This document shows, in pieces, positions 37,028 to 47,820 of a stretch of 64,000 nt of DNA. Source of the DNA: Microstegium vimineum (taxonomy: Eukaryota; Streptophyta; Magnoliopsida; Poales; Poaceae); the NCBI GenBank assembly GCA_022036555.1, contig CM039135.1, positions 44,571,312 through 44,635,311 of the forward strand, in the 5' to 3' direction. Position numbers and translations under genes: made by a program. Every line of letters starts with the position of its first letter. The stretch's first letter is position 1. The notes beneath the pieces are model-generated. The model ran no database searches. It was not told the origin of the DNA and saw nothing but the letters and a program-made list of their open reading frames with translations.

Positions 37028-37040
37028 ACTTGTTTTGTAG

Positions 37041-40000
37041 GCATACTCCTCCGGTGGATCAAGTTGGGTGCTTGATAGTGGATGTACAAATCATATGACT
37101 GAAGAGAAGAGTATGTTCTCATCATATTCCCCAACTTCAAATGCAAGTGAGAACATCATCTTTGGTGATAACTCCAAAGGGGAAGTGATTGGTCTTGGTA
37201 AAGTTGCCATTACTCTTGATCATTCTATCTCAAATGTATTACATGTGAATTCGTTGAGTTACAACTTGTTGTCCGTTTCTCAATTGTGTGAGATGGGATT
37301 CAATTGTCTCTTTACGGATAAGGGTGTGGAAGTCTTTAAGAGGGAGGATTCCTCTATGGTATTTACAGGTCATTTGAAGGGCAAGCTTTACCTAGTTGAT
37401 TTCAACAAAAGTAAAGCTAAGCTTGAGACTTGTTTAGTGGCAAAATCTAGCATGGGTTGGCTATGGCATCGCCGACTAGCTCATGTTGGGATAAGGAACT
37501 TGGCCAAACTCCTAAAAGATGAACACATTCTTGGACTAACCAATGTTCATTTTGAGAAGGATAGAATTTGTAGTGCCATTTCAAGCCGGAAAGCAAGTAG
37601 GTGCACCTCACCCACCAAAGAGCATTGTCTCCACCAAGCAACCATTGGAGCTAATTCACATGGATCTCTTTGGACCGGTGGCCTACATAAGCATTGGCGG
37701 TAACAAACATGGTTTAGTTATTGTTGATGATTTTACTCGATTCACTTGGGTGTTTTTCATGTATGATAAGGCACAAGTGCAAGAAAAGGTGAAAACCTTC
37801 ATTAGAAGAGCACAAAGAGAATTCGGGTTCCAAATCAAGAAAGTTTATAGTGACAATGGAACCGAATTCAAGAACACTCAAGTGGAGGAGTTTCTTGATG
37901 ATGAGGACATCAAGCATGAGTTTTCAGTTCCATACATCCCTCAAAAAAATGGTGTAGTAGAGAGAAAGAACCGGACACTCATTGACATGGCAAGGACAAT
38001 GCTAGATGAGTACAAGACTTCGGATATCTTTTGGGCCGAAGCCGTCAACACCGCTTGTCATGCCATCAACCGGCTCTATCTACAGAAGATCTTGAAGAAG
38101 ACTTCATATGAACTCCTAACCGGTAACAAACCAAAGGTGCCTTACTTTAGAGTTTTTGGGTGCAAGTGTTTCATACTTAACAAGAAACCCAAAACCTCTA
38201 AGTTTGCAGCTAAAGTTGATGAAGGTTTTCTTCTTAGTTATGGATCAAATGAGCATGCCTATCGTGTATTCAACAAGACCTTAGGGAAAATTGAAATCAC
38301 GATAGATGTGACATTTGATGAATCTAATGGCTCTCAAGTAGAGCAAATTGATAAAGTGATTGTAGGTAATGAGGAACCACCATGTGAAGCAATCAAGAAT
38401 ATGGCTATTGGTGACATTAGGCCACAAGAAATCCAAGCCACAGCTATGGAAACTCAAGGCTATGAAGCTACTGCCCCTAGACTTGAAGAAGAAGGCCCAG
38501 CAGTGCTCCCTGGTCAGGGCTCTGCCGCTGTGGCCGGCACTGCCGGACCAAGCAGACAGACAACAGCCACTTCACCAACAACTCCAAGAAACCTACATCC
38601 TATCCTTGAAGAGTATGAGTACAATGATAGCCAAGCTTATCAACAAGAAGCCACAGAACACCCAAGGCTGAGTTAAACAATTCAAAAGGATCACCCTGTT
38701 TATAATATACTTGGGAGTCTTCGAGGGGGGTAACTACTCGTTCACATTTGGCAAATTTTTGTCAATTTTACTCTTTTGTCTCCTCTTTGGAACATCTCAA
38801 GGTTGATCAAGCTCTACATGATCCGGATTGGGTGATGGCTATGCAAGAAGAGCTAAATAGTTTTGAAAGGAACAAAGTGTGGTCATTGGTGGAAAGACCC
38901 AACACAAATGTGATTGGAACCAAGTGGGTCTTCCGCAACAAGCAAGATGAGCAAGGCATGGTGACAAGGAACAAGGCAAGATTGGTGGCTCAAGGTTTCA
39001 CTCAAGTGGAGGGCCTAGACTTTGAAGAAACATATGCACCGGTGGCTAGGCTTGAAGCAATTCGAATGCTTTTGGCTTATGCTGCCCATCATGATTTCAA
39101 GCTTCAACAAATGGATGTGAAGAGTGCATTTCTCAATGGCCCAATCCAAGAGTTGGTCTATGTTGAGCAGCCACCGGGCTTTGAAGATCCCAAGTTCCCT
39201 CATCATGTCTTCAAGCTCCATAAGGCGCTCTATGGGCTTAAGCAAGCACCAAGAGCATGGTATGAATGCCTTAAGGATTTTCTACTCAAACATGGCTTTG
39301 AAATAGGCAAAGCTGATCCTACTCTCTTCACTCGTAAATTTGATAAAGAAATCTTTGTGTGCCAAATATATGTCGATGACATAATATTTGGTAGTACTAA
39401 CCAATCATTTTGTGATGAGTTTAGTAGGATCATGACTAAGAGATTTGAGATGTCCATGATGGATAAGCTAAAGTTCTTCCTCGGTTTTCATATCAAGCAA
39501 CTCAAGGAAGGGACTTTCTTATGCCAAACCAAGTACACCTATGATATGTTGAGAAAGTTTGATATGGCCAATGCTAAGCCAATCAAGACTCCCATGCCAA
39601 CTAATGGACATCTTGATCTTGATGAAGGAGGGAAATCCGTGGACATAAAGGTATATCGCTCCATGATTGGATCTCTCCTTTACTTATGTGCATCTAGGCC
39701 GGACATAATGCTTAGTGTGTGCATGTGTGCTAGATTTCAAGCTAATCCGAAAGAGTGCCATTTAATGGCGGTTAAGAGAATTTTGAGATATCTAGTTTTC
39801 ACTCCTAATCTTGGCTTATGGTATCCTAAGGGCTCTAAGTTCGATCTACTTGGGTATTCGGATTCCGATTACGTCGGTTGCAAGGTAGACCAAACAAGCA
39901 CTTCGTGGACGTATCAATTCCTTAGACGGTCCCTAGTGTCTTGGAGTTCTAAGAAGCAAAATTGTGTAGCCCTTTCCACCGCCGAGGGCGAGTATGTTGC

Positions 40001-40322
40001 AGCCGGTGCTTGTTGTGCTCAACTACTTTGGATGAGGCAAACCTTAAAAGATTTCGGATGTCAATTCAACAAGATACCTCTCTTGTGTGATAACGAGAGT
40101 GCCATCAAACTCGCAAACAACCCGGTTAGTCACTCTAGAACCAAACACATAGACATCCGTCATCACTTCTTGAGAGACCACGAATTAAAAGGAGATATCG
40201 CAACTCGCCATGTGAGCATCGATAAGCAACTAGCCGATATCTTCACCAAGCCTCTCGATGAGACAAGGTTTTGTGCTTTGCGTAGTGAGCTGAATATACT
40301 TGATTCTCGTAACATGGTTTGA
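37041..40322 (+). pseudogene. pol of element B (protease, integrase, RT, RNase H)
   Basis: The frame opens after TAG 37038-37040. Protease LDSGCTNHMT, the zinc motif WHRRLAHVG and integrase words (HMDLFGP, YSDNGTEF, ERKNRTL) are present. A one-base insertion near 37575 destroys the second Cys pair of the integrase zinc motif. TAA at 38674-38676 and a one-base loss near 38726 separate integrase from RT. RT (IYVDDIIFGS) and RNase H (STAEGEYVA, HSRTKHIDIRHHF) then run unbroken to TGA 40320-40322, so about 520 codons of RT-RNase H are still open. Confidence 0.9.
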
Positions 40323-41176
40323 ACTATAGTACACACTTGTTTGTCCACCTAGAGACTTAGGCAAAACTTTGAAAAGTTTCAATTATGTGCTACAAAACAA
40401 ATTTTGAAAGGAACTTGAGTGTGGTTGTCATAGTATGATTGTTGATTTGCTTACTGACAAGCACATGGAAAGGGGTATGTGTCCAAAATTTCATAAATTT
40501 GTAGTATAATGGTGGCATAGTGCCTCACTGCCTGGCCAGGCCAGCAGTGCCGGGGTGTCTGGCAGTGCCGGGACTTAAGGGCGGGTCCAAGTCCTAGCTC
40601 TCGGGTTTTGCTTTATTTTCTCTCCCCAACCCAAGGGAACACCCTCCCAAGTCATATCCCCCAACAACAACACCTCTCCTCTCTTCTCTCAACCCTAAGG
40701 AGACACAAGGAGCCCGGAGGTCCCTCTCTTCCCCCCGGCAGTGCTGCCCCTTTGGAGGTGTTGCCATTGGAGGAGGTGTGGAGGATCTTCCCCTCTGTGT
40801 CAAGCTCCATTCAAGCCCGACCTTCTTCATCCTCACCCCTCTCTTTCAAAGGTAATAACTTGAAACTCTAACTTGTGTCGATCTATGCAATGTATGGTTT
40901 TTAGATGAGATTTAGGTTGTTAGTGGTTGCATTATGTATAGTAATGTACCTCCAGTAGTTAAATTTGATCAAAACTTAGTTTCAATGGAGGATTCATGAA
41001 GCATGCATAGGTGTTGTCTGCACCAGGCCAGCAGTGCCGGACCCTGGGTAGCAGCACCCATGCATATGCTTCTACAATCATCTATTGATCCTAATTTTTG
41101 GTTAAATCTCTCCACTAGAGTTTCAGTCACTATTTTAAGTGCAGCAACTTAACATTTCCTCCTTTTAAATGAATAG

Positions 41177-42167
41177 ATGGACGCTGGTGGATCGCGTGGT
41201 GGTGCAAGAGGAAGAGTGAGGTCCAAGTCTCGCACTCGCTTAGCCGATGATGGCTTGAATCCCAGGCAGAGGATGCTCAAGAGGAAGAATTGCTGAGGGC
41301 AGGGAGAACCATCAGGGATGGGATGTGTCCTGAAACACCTCCAGATTTGGGTTTGTTCGATGGCTCACATCTCGTTGAGCATCCTGAGGAGGTCTTTGTC
41401 AGAGTGCCTCAGGACACTCCTGGCAGAGTCAGAGAAAGCTACTATCTTCAGTGGAGGACTGTCCAAGAGCAGAGGGTCATCAATCCCTATGATGTGCCAA
41501 AGGACATGAATGTGGATTACATGTTTTGGAATATTTTTCATTCTGACTTTTACACCACTGTCCTCTTTCAAGCTGCAAAACCTAGAGTCATTAAAATGAG
41601 GATGCAAGAAAGGGGCTTCCCTATGCTCCCTATCTGATTTTTATCATTGAGATGGTGACTGGCCGGATCTTTAACAAGGATGTTTTCCATGAGCCTTATA
41701 GAGCAGAGAAGGTCATTCATGCTACAGCAATTCAGAAGGTGAACACTCCTCCCAGAGACACCAGGACAGCAGCAGCAGCAGATATTCCTGAGTCTTTAGG
41801 TGCAGCAGCTTCTAGAGGCAGGAAGAAGGGCAAGCTTGGTAGGATCTTAAAGAAGATCTTTGCTGGCATCTGCTATGAAAATGATCACTCTTACCAGACC
41901 AGGCTTGAGATCAGAGAACTCCGAAAGGAGCCAGGCCTCAGGCATCTTGATCCTCCCACACAATCACCACAGTTCAGTGAGGAGTCTACCTATACTGGTG
42001 ATGATGAGGAGGAGGATGATGAGGAGGAGGAGACTGAGCAGCCACAGACTCGTAGATGCAGCAAGCGTGCATCAGCTCCTGACACTCAGTTCGTTTCAGC
42101 CCCTGATGATGATGAAGGCGAAGATGAGGATGATGATGATGACCATATGGAGGAGGACAACGACTAG
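41177..42167 (+). pseudogene. Third ORF (env-like position) of element B
   Basis: ATG 41177 opens a Gly/Arg-rich start (GGSRGGARGR). A one-base loss near 41270 moves it to the frame containing PPDLGLFDGSHL and INPYDVPKDM. About 530 bp of the middle present in A (around 32085-32620) are deleted at about 41600. The C-terminal part (from 41652) has a basic patch (SRGRKKGKLGRILKKIF) and a very acidic tail ending HMEEDND. No transmembrane helix or signal peptide is evident, which argues against a true envelope protein. Function unknown. Confidence 0.65.
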
Positions 42168-42214
42168 TTTGTATCTTTTCTTCTTGGTTCTTTTCTTTTT
42201 TTGGTAACTTGTTG

Positions 42215-42230
42215 CCAAAGGGGGAGAATT
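42215..42230 (+). other. Extra polypurine tract of element B
   Basis: CCAAAGGGGGAGAATT lies about 570 bp before the LTR. Further GGGGGAG words lie near 42618 and 42701. Several polypurine tracts before the 3' LTR are a known Sirevirus trait. Confidence 0.6.
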
Positions 42231-42785
42231 ACTAAGTTAAGGGGGTACAACAAATCTTCGACGCTCATGGAGGAGCAGCAGCTGCTAGTTATCTTAGTTT
42301 TTAGTTTGTGAGATGAGAGAGTAACATGAAACTATTTTATTGTAATATTTCCACTTAAGTACTTTATTTGTGTTATATGTGGACATGTACTCTCTCTTAT
42401 ATATCATGCTTGTCTTAGTGTGTTTTTAGTTTTTAATTCTAGCGCACTGTGCTTCTATAGTCTTGCTGCCAGCAGTTAGGCCGGCAGTTCCGGGCTCAGG
42501 CCGGCAGTGTCGGGCTGCTTTGATAGCAAGTCCTCTGATTTGTGTTTGAGACAGGTTCATATGCATCACGTATATATTTGTGACACTTTTTCAGCATCCC
42601 ACAGCAGCCATGGATGTAGGGGGAGTCCTACTTCACTCCAATGTGTGAAAATTGGCCTTTCATGCCAAATTTGAAAATTCAAATTCCTATTCACACATTT
42701 AGGGGGAGCTCCTACACCCATGACTTGCATTGTCTCAGATTATTATTCACTTTTGTAAGTTCTAAGTGTGTTGTCATCAATCACC

Positions 42786-42799
42786 AAAAAGGGGGAGAT
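42786..42799 (+). other. Polypurine tract of element B
   Basis: AAAAAGGGGGAGAT directly abuts the LTR and would prime plus-strand DNA synthesis. Confidence 0.88.
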
Positions 42800-44061
42800 T
42801 GAAAGTGCAATCAAGCCCTAAAGTGGGTTTTGGTGACATGACAACATATTTAGGAAACTAATGAGACTTTGTGAGTATGACAAACAGGTTAAACTTAAGG
42901 AGGTTGATGAACAGGTTGGCGGACCCCTCCAATTACAAAAGTGCATGGCAACAAGCTCAAAGGGATTAAATTCTTTTATACTTTGAATTTGAGTTAGGTA
43001 TGCCGTACTATTAAGAGGGATTTAACACGCATGCCAACAAGTGAACCAAATGCATCTATCCTTTTACATCACACCTCCACATATAAAGAGGGCAAATCAG
43101 CCAACTTATTGAAGATCAAATCCTTGCTGTTCTGCCTAGGCCGGCAGTGCTGGCCTCCAGGCCGGCACTGCCGGGCTATAGGCCGGCACTGCCATGACTT
43201 GTTCAGCCAGTGGGCAGTATGGAGGTATTTCATACCCCCTCACTCACCCCCAACGGCTAGTTCTGCCATTCACTCATTCTTACTTCAAAAGAACAGAAAG
43301 AGAAGCTTCTCTCTTGCTCTCCCTTCTCCCTTGGTGCTCATCCACTCTCCTTCATTGATTTCCAATCATTCTTTGAGAGATTGAGCCTCCAAGCTTTGAG
43401 AAGAATCCTCTCCCTCGGATATTCACTCCTACAAGCATTTGGTTTGCGTGGTGGCCGGCGGTTTGAGTTCTTTACTCTTGGAGCTTTGCTCCTAGCCGGC
43501 TAGAGGTTGCCCTTGAGCTTACCTCCTTCGTGTGGTAGCCTAGAGAAGTTTGTGTCACCCATCATTTGCTAATACACTTCTCTCATCTCAAGGGTTCATT
43601 CTCTTGACTTGAGATCGAGGAAAGAGCTAGCCTTTGTGGTGAGCTTGAGCCTTGTGTGGCGCACCTCAACAACGTGGACGTAGGCAAGCCTTGGTGGTGA
43701 GCTAAACCACGTGTCAAATCTTATGTCATCGTGTGCTTGTTACTTTACTTTCATATATCTTGTGTGCTAGGTGATTTCTAGGGTTTGGACCCGATCTACT
43801 CGGTGGGTGTGTTGCTACCACTTTCAAGTGGTTCTAGAGGTTTCCTACACCTCTATAAAGGTTTCTATTCAAGCACAATTTGCATTCTCAGTTTATATTT
43901 TGAATTGTGCATTTATCTGATCTGGTGACCAGCAGTGCTGTCCTAAGTCCAGCAGTATCGGCCACCCCGGCAGTGCCGGCCTCTCTGCTAACAGAAACTT
44001 GTCAAGTTGTTTTAAACAGGCCTATTCACCCCCCCCCCTCTAGGCTAATCAGATCCTTACA
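42800..44061 (+). repeat. 3' LTR of element B (LTR 4)
   Basis: TGAAAG to CCTTACA. TATA box CATATAAAG near 43079. The first palindrome cluster (43138-43195) has one more palindrome than LTR 3 of the same element. The second cluster is at 43925-43985. Confidence 0.92.
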
Positions 44062-44232
44062 CTCAGACAGATTGATCCTCCTACTCCACCTCCAGAGCTC
44101 AGTGAGGAGTCCACCTATGAGGGTGGTGATGATGAGGAGGAGGATGAGGATGAGGAGGAGATTGAGCAGCCCCAGACTCGTCAATGCAGCAAGCGTGCAT
44201 CTGCTCCCAGTGTTCACTTCACAGGCTCTCCA

Positions 44233-44268
<36 letters not shown>

Positions 44269-44322
44269 GATGAAGATGATGATGGAGACGACGATGACCA
44301 TATGGAAGAGGACAACGACTAG
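44062..44322 (+). pseudogene. Third ORF of element A, 3' part (after element B)
   Basis: This continues the ORF cut at 32957: Pro-rich text, then a run of Asp/Glu from a GAT/GAG/GAC-rich stretch (about 44125-44300), ending HMEEDND and TAG 44320-44322, as in element B. Confidence 0.8.
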
Positions 44323-44933
44323 CTTGTATCTCTTTCTTCTTGGTTCTTCTCTCTTTTTGGTGACTTGTTGCCAAAGGGGGGGAATTACTAAGTGAAGGGG
44401 GTACAACATCTTCGACGGTCATGGAGGAGCAGCAGCTGCTAGTTATCTTAGTTTTTAGTTTGTGAGATGAGAGAGCAACGTAAAACTATTTTATTGTAAT
44501 ATTGCCACTTAAGTACTTTATTTGTGTTATATGTGGACATGTACTCTCTCTTATATATCATGCTTGTCTTAGTTTGCATTTATCTTTTATATATTTTGTG
44601 TTGTGTGGTCGTGTAAAAGCTTCCGTAGGCTTGCTGTTTGCAGCCAGGCCGGCAGTGTCGGACTGCTCAAACAGCAGTCCCTCTGATTTATGTTTGAGAC
44701 AGGTTCATACGCATCACGTATATATTTGTGACACCTTTTCAGCACCCCACAGCAGCCATGGATGTAGGGTGAGCTCTACTTCACTCCAATGTGTGAATCT
44801 TGGCCTTTCATGCCAAATTTGGAAATTCAAATTTCTATTCACACATTTAGGGGGAGCTCCTACACCCATGACTTGTATTGTCTCAGATTGTTATTCACTT
44901 TTGTAAGTTCTAAGTGTGTTGTCATCAATCATC

Positions 44934-44947
44934 AAAAAGGGGGAGAT
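44934..44947 (+). other. Polypurine tract of element A
   Basis: AAAAAGGGGGAGAT directly precedes LTR 5. Extra purine tracts lie at 44371-44384 and 44848-44857. Confidence 0.88.
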
Positions 44948-46204
44948 TGAAAGTGCAATCAAGCCCTAAAGTGGGTTTTGGTGACATGACAACATATTTA
45001 GGAAACTAATGAGACTTTGTGAGTATGACAAACAGGTTAAACTTAAGGAGGTTGATGAACAGGTTGGCGGACCCCTCCAATTACAAAAGTGCATGGCAAC
45101 AAGCTCAAAGGGTTTAAATTCTTTTATACTTTGAATTTGAGTTAGGTATGTCATACTATTAAGAGGGATTCAACACGCATGCCAACAAGTGAACCAAATG
45201 CATCTATCCTTTTACATCACACCTCCACATATAAAGAGGGCAAATCAGCCAGCTTATTGAAGATCAAATCCTTGTTGTTCTGCCCAGGCCAGCAGTGTCG
45301 GGCAGGCCGGCACTGCCACGACTTGTTTAGCGAGTGGGCAGTAAGGAGGTATTTCATACCCCCTCACTCACCCCCAACGGCTAGTTCTGCCATTCACTCA
45401 TTCTTACTTCAAAAAAACAGAAAGAGAAGCTTCTCTCTTGCTCTCCCTTCTCCCTTGGTGCTCATCCACTCTCCTTCATTGATTTCCAATCATTCTTTGA
45501 GAGATTGAGCCTCCAAGCTTTGAGAAGAATCCTCTCCCTCGGATATTCACTCCTACAAGCATTTGGTTTGCGTGGTGGCCGGCGGTTTGAGTTCTTTACT
45601 CTTGGAGCTTTGCTCCTAGCCGGCTAGAGGTTGCCCTTGAGCTTGCCTCCTTCGTGTGGCAGCCTAGAGAAGTTTGTATCACCCATCATTTGCTAATACA
45701 CTTCTCTCATCTCAAGGGTTCATTCTCTTGACTTGAGACCGAGGAAAGAGCTAGCCTTTGTGGTGAGCTTGAGCCTTGTGTGGCACACCTCAACAACGTG
45801 GACGTAGGCAAGCCTTGGTGGCGAGATAAACCATGGTCAAATCTTGTGTCACCGTGTGCTTGTTACTTTACTTTCATATATATTGTTTGCAGGGTGATTT
45901 CTAGGGTTTGGTCCCGATCTACTCGGTGGGTGTGTTGCTACCATCTTCAGGTGGTACTAGAGGTTCCTTGCACCTCTAGGAACGTTTCTATTCAAGCACA
46001 ATTTACATTATAGCTTTACATTTTGAACTATGCTTTGATCTGTTCCTATGACCAACACTGCTCCCCAGAGGCCAGCAGTGCCGGACACCCCGGTAGTGTC
46101 GGACCCAAGGCCGGCAGTGTCGGGCCTGTGCTAACAGCAAGTTGTTAAGTTTTGAAAAATAGGCCTATTCACCCCCCCCCCTCTAGGCTAATCAGGTCCT
46201 TACA
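44948..46204 (+). repeat. 3' LTR of element A (LTR 5), mosaic
   Basis: TGAAAG to CCTTACA, followed by the CTATT duplication. Its first half matches LTR 3 and then LTR 4 of element B (TATA box CATATAAAG; first palindrome cluster as in LTR 3; CCTCTCCCTCGGATATTCAC as in LTR 4). Its last ~330 bp match LTR 2 (TTGTTTGCA, ACCATCTTCAGGTGGTAC). Confidence 0.9.
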
Positions 46205-46273
46205 CTATTCAACCCCCCCCCCCCCCCCCCGCCCGCCGCTCAAATTTACCTAATAACGCGATGGTAACTTTAC

Positions 46274-46392
46274 ATGTTAGAGGGAGCTAAATCAATAGGT
46301 TCTGGAGCTGCTAGAACTACTTTAGTGGGAGTTGTTGTCGGAATTAGAACAATTCTTAGTTCTTCGATTCATTCCATGGCGAGGGCTTCCTA
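46274..46392 (+). pseudogene. Mitochondrial atp9-like fragment (NUMT)
   Basis: From ATG 46274 the frame reads MLEGAKSIGSGAA, then VGI and SSSIHSMAR, close to the start of plant mitochondrial ATP synthase subunit 9. It diverges after about 40 codons, before the second membrane helix. Several substitutions (for example within the Gly/Ala-rich helix) show it has decayed in the nucleus. The DNA just before and up to ~46690 may also be of organelle origin but was not identified. Confidence 0.75.
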
Positions 46393-47786
46393 CCTATTCT
46401 AGTGTTAGAAGGAGTAGAGTCGATCAAATCTGCAGGTACATAAACTACTTGGATCAAAGTTATAGATCCCTTTTTGGTATAAGTAATTATATCTTGCAAA
46501 GAACTCATTTCTGTACTAAGGGTAGGTTGATACCCAAAGATCGAAAGGATTCACTCTGGTGCTGCTTGCTGGTGGAGGTTGACTATCTCCATTTATGAAT
46601 AAGTCTTTCTCGAGTAGCTAAGACTCAACGTGTAGGCGTTGGAAGCATAAATAGGAGATGGGTCGTTCCAGCTCGGCAAGCGGATTTTGGAACATCCAAG
46701 TCCTAGCTATAACACAGACATAAAAGTTTTTTCTTTCATTACAATGTCTGGCATTTTATTTTTGTCATCTACATCACAAGTGTAAAATTTCTACCTAGCT
46801 CTACAATCATAGTTTAGAATTAAGCATTTTATTGTTGTGCAGCTCGAGGTGGTTTTAGCAAGGTCAGCCCGGTGAAGCACTGCTTCATGGTCGCGAACAA
46901 AGGTGAGCTGGAGGAATCTTGTTGTTGTTTAGTCAAGAGTGGTATTACTAATTCTACCTGTGCGCTTGTAGTTGCTTTATTGCAGTGCAGTTTTGAGTGG
47001 ATGATGTGATGCTCCACAAAACCAATTGTTTCGGCATAAATTCATGATTGTCGCACTCTCAAGTGGTTCAAGAACTTGCACATCCTGTGGTTACTGTAAA
47101 TTTACTATACTGAAATTTAGAAGGGACTTATTGTTAGTAAAGTTGTTGACCATAGACCATAACTCTACATTTATTACACATGAATCTTATTATTCTTGTA
47201 GGGATCCTACATTTGATCTATCATCTTCATGCCAATGAAATACTAATGGTTGTTGGCTTTAATTGATGGAATCTTTCATATTTAGTCATTGTTTTCATGT
47301 GGCTTTTGATTGTTGTATGTAAGAAAGCCAGACATCGAGTGCCTTTTAGCATAACTGATTAACGCTCTTAACTAATCAAAATATTGGTAATATTAAACTA
47401 CTGTTGAGCCTACTAGGACGGTCTAACCACATGATTTTTTCCCAGTCTATGCATGTGCACGACTGTATTGCTTTTCTACTCATCACAAGTGGATCACATG
47501 TCACAAGAAGTATAGTTGATCTTGTCTTGAACACAGGAGGTGATGTGTGTTAGTAGGATCATGTAATGAGCGGATTACTTTTGTTGTTTTACTTTCAACT
47601 AAAATTCTAATATAGTGGAATAACTATCAATTGAACAGACTATAGATATGGATCGGTTGTGTCTTTGTTAGTCTTTTGTGCAATGGTAAAGTTTTATGGT
47701 ACTCATGTTGTACTTACACTATTATGATGTTCTACAAGATGATGCAAGTATTCAGTAAAATTATGCAAAATTTTGTTTCTAAGATA
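46393..47786. other. Non-coding DNA between the NUMT and a Helitron end
   Basis: No recognised coding sequence. A short stretch at 46840-46915 looks exon-like (moderate GC, followed by GTGAGC), perhaps a captured exon of the Helitron ending at 47820. The Helitron 5' end was not found. Confidence 0.35.
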
Positions 47787-47820
47787 TTGTTCCTGTTGCA
47801 ACGCACGGGCATTTACCTAG
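47787..47820 (+). mobile_element. Helitron 3' end
   Basis: CTGTTGCAACGCACGGGC, ATTTAC and then CTAG, followed by T, is a typical grass Helitron terminus. The sequence right after it (TAGAGAAAAGAA) is the start of the segment also found, without this Helitron end before it, at 20993, where it is preceded by A. This fits insertion between A and T. Confidence 0.75.

Larger units (their letters stand above)
32958..44061 (+). mobile_element. Sirevirus-type copia element B, nested in element A
   Basis: LTRs are at 32958-34187 and 42800-44061, with total length about 11.1 kb. The target duplication reads CTCTG before (32953-32957) and CTCAG after (44062-44066). Comparison with B's own copy of that site supports CTCAG as original, with one later change. 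It has the same gene order and strand as A and high similarity, so the family inserted into itself. It has fewer lesions than A but is still broken in gag, pol and the third ORF. Confidence 0.92.
23350..46204 (+). mobile_element. Sirevirus-type copia element A (outer), with element B nested inside
   Basis: The 5-bp target duplication CTATT lies at 23345-23349 and 46205-46209. LTRs are at 23350-24605 and 44948-46204. Without the inserted element B its length is about 11.75 kb. The order is LTR, PBS, gag, PR-IN-RT-RNase H, a third ORF, a polypurine tract and LTR, as in the Maximus/SIRE (Sirevirus) lineage of copia elements. All coding regions carry stops or frameshifts, so it is not autonomous. 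Confidence 0.93.

Noticed and set aside
22436..46130. CRISPR-like array of spaced palindromes
   Set aside because: The palindromes are irregularly spaced, vary in sequence, lie in LTRs and coding regions of a plant retrotransposon, and have no cas genes.
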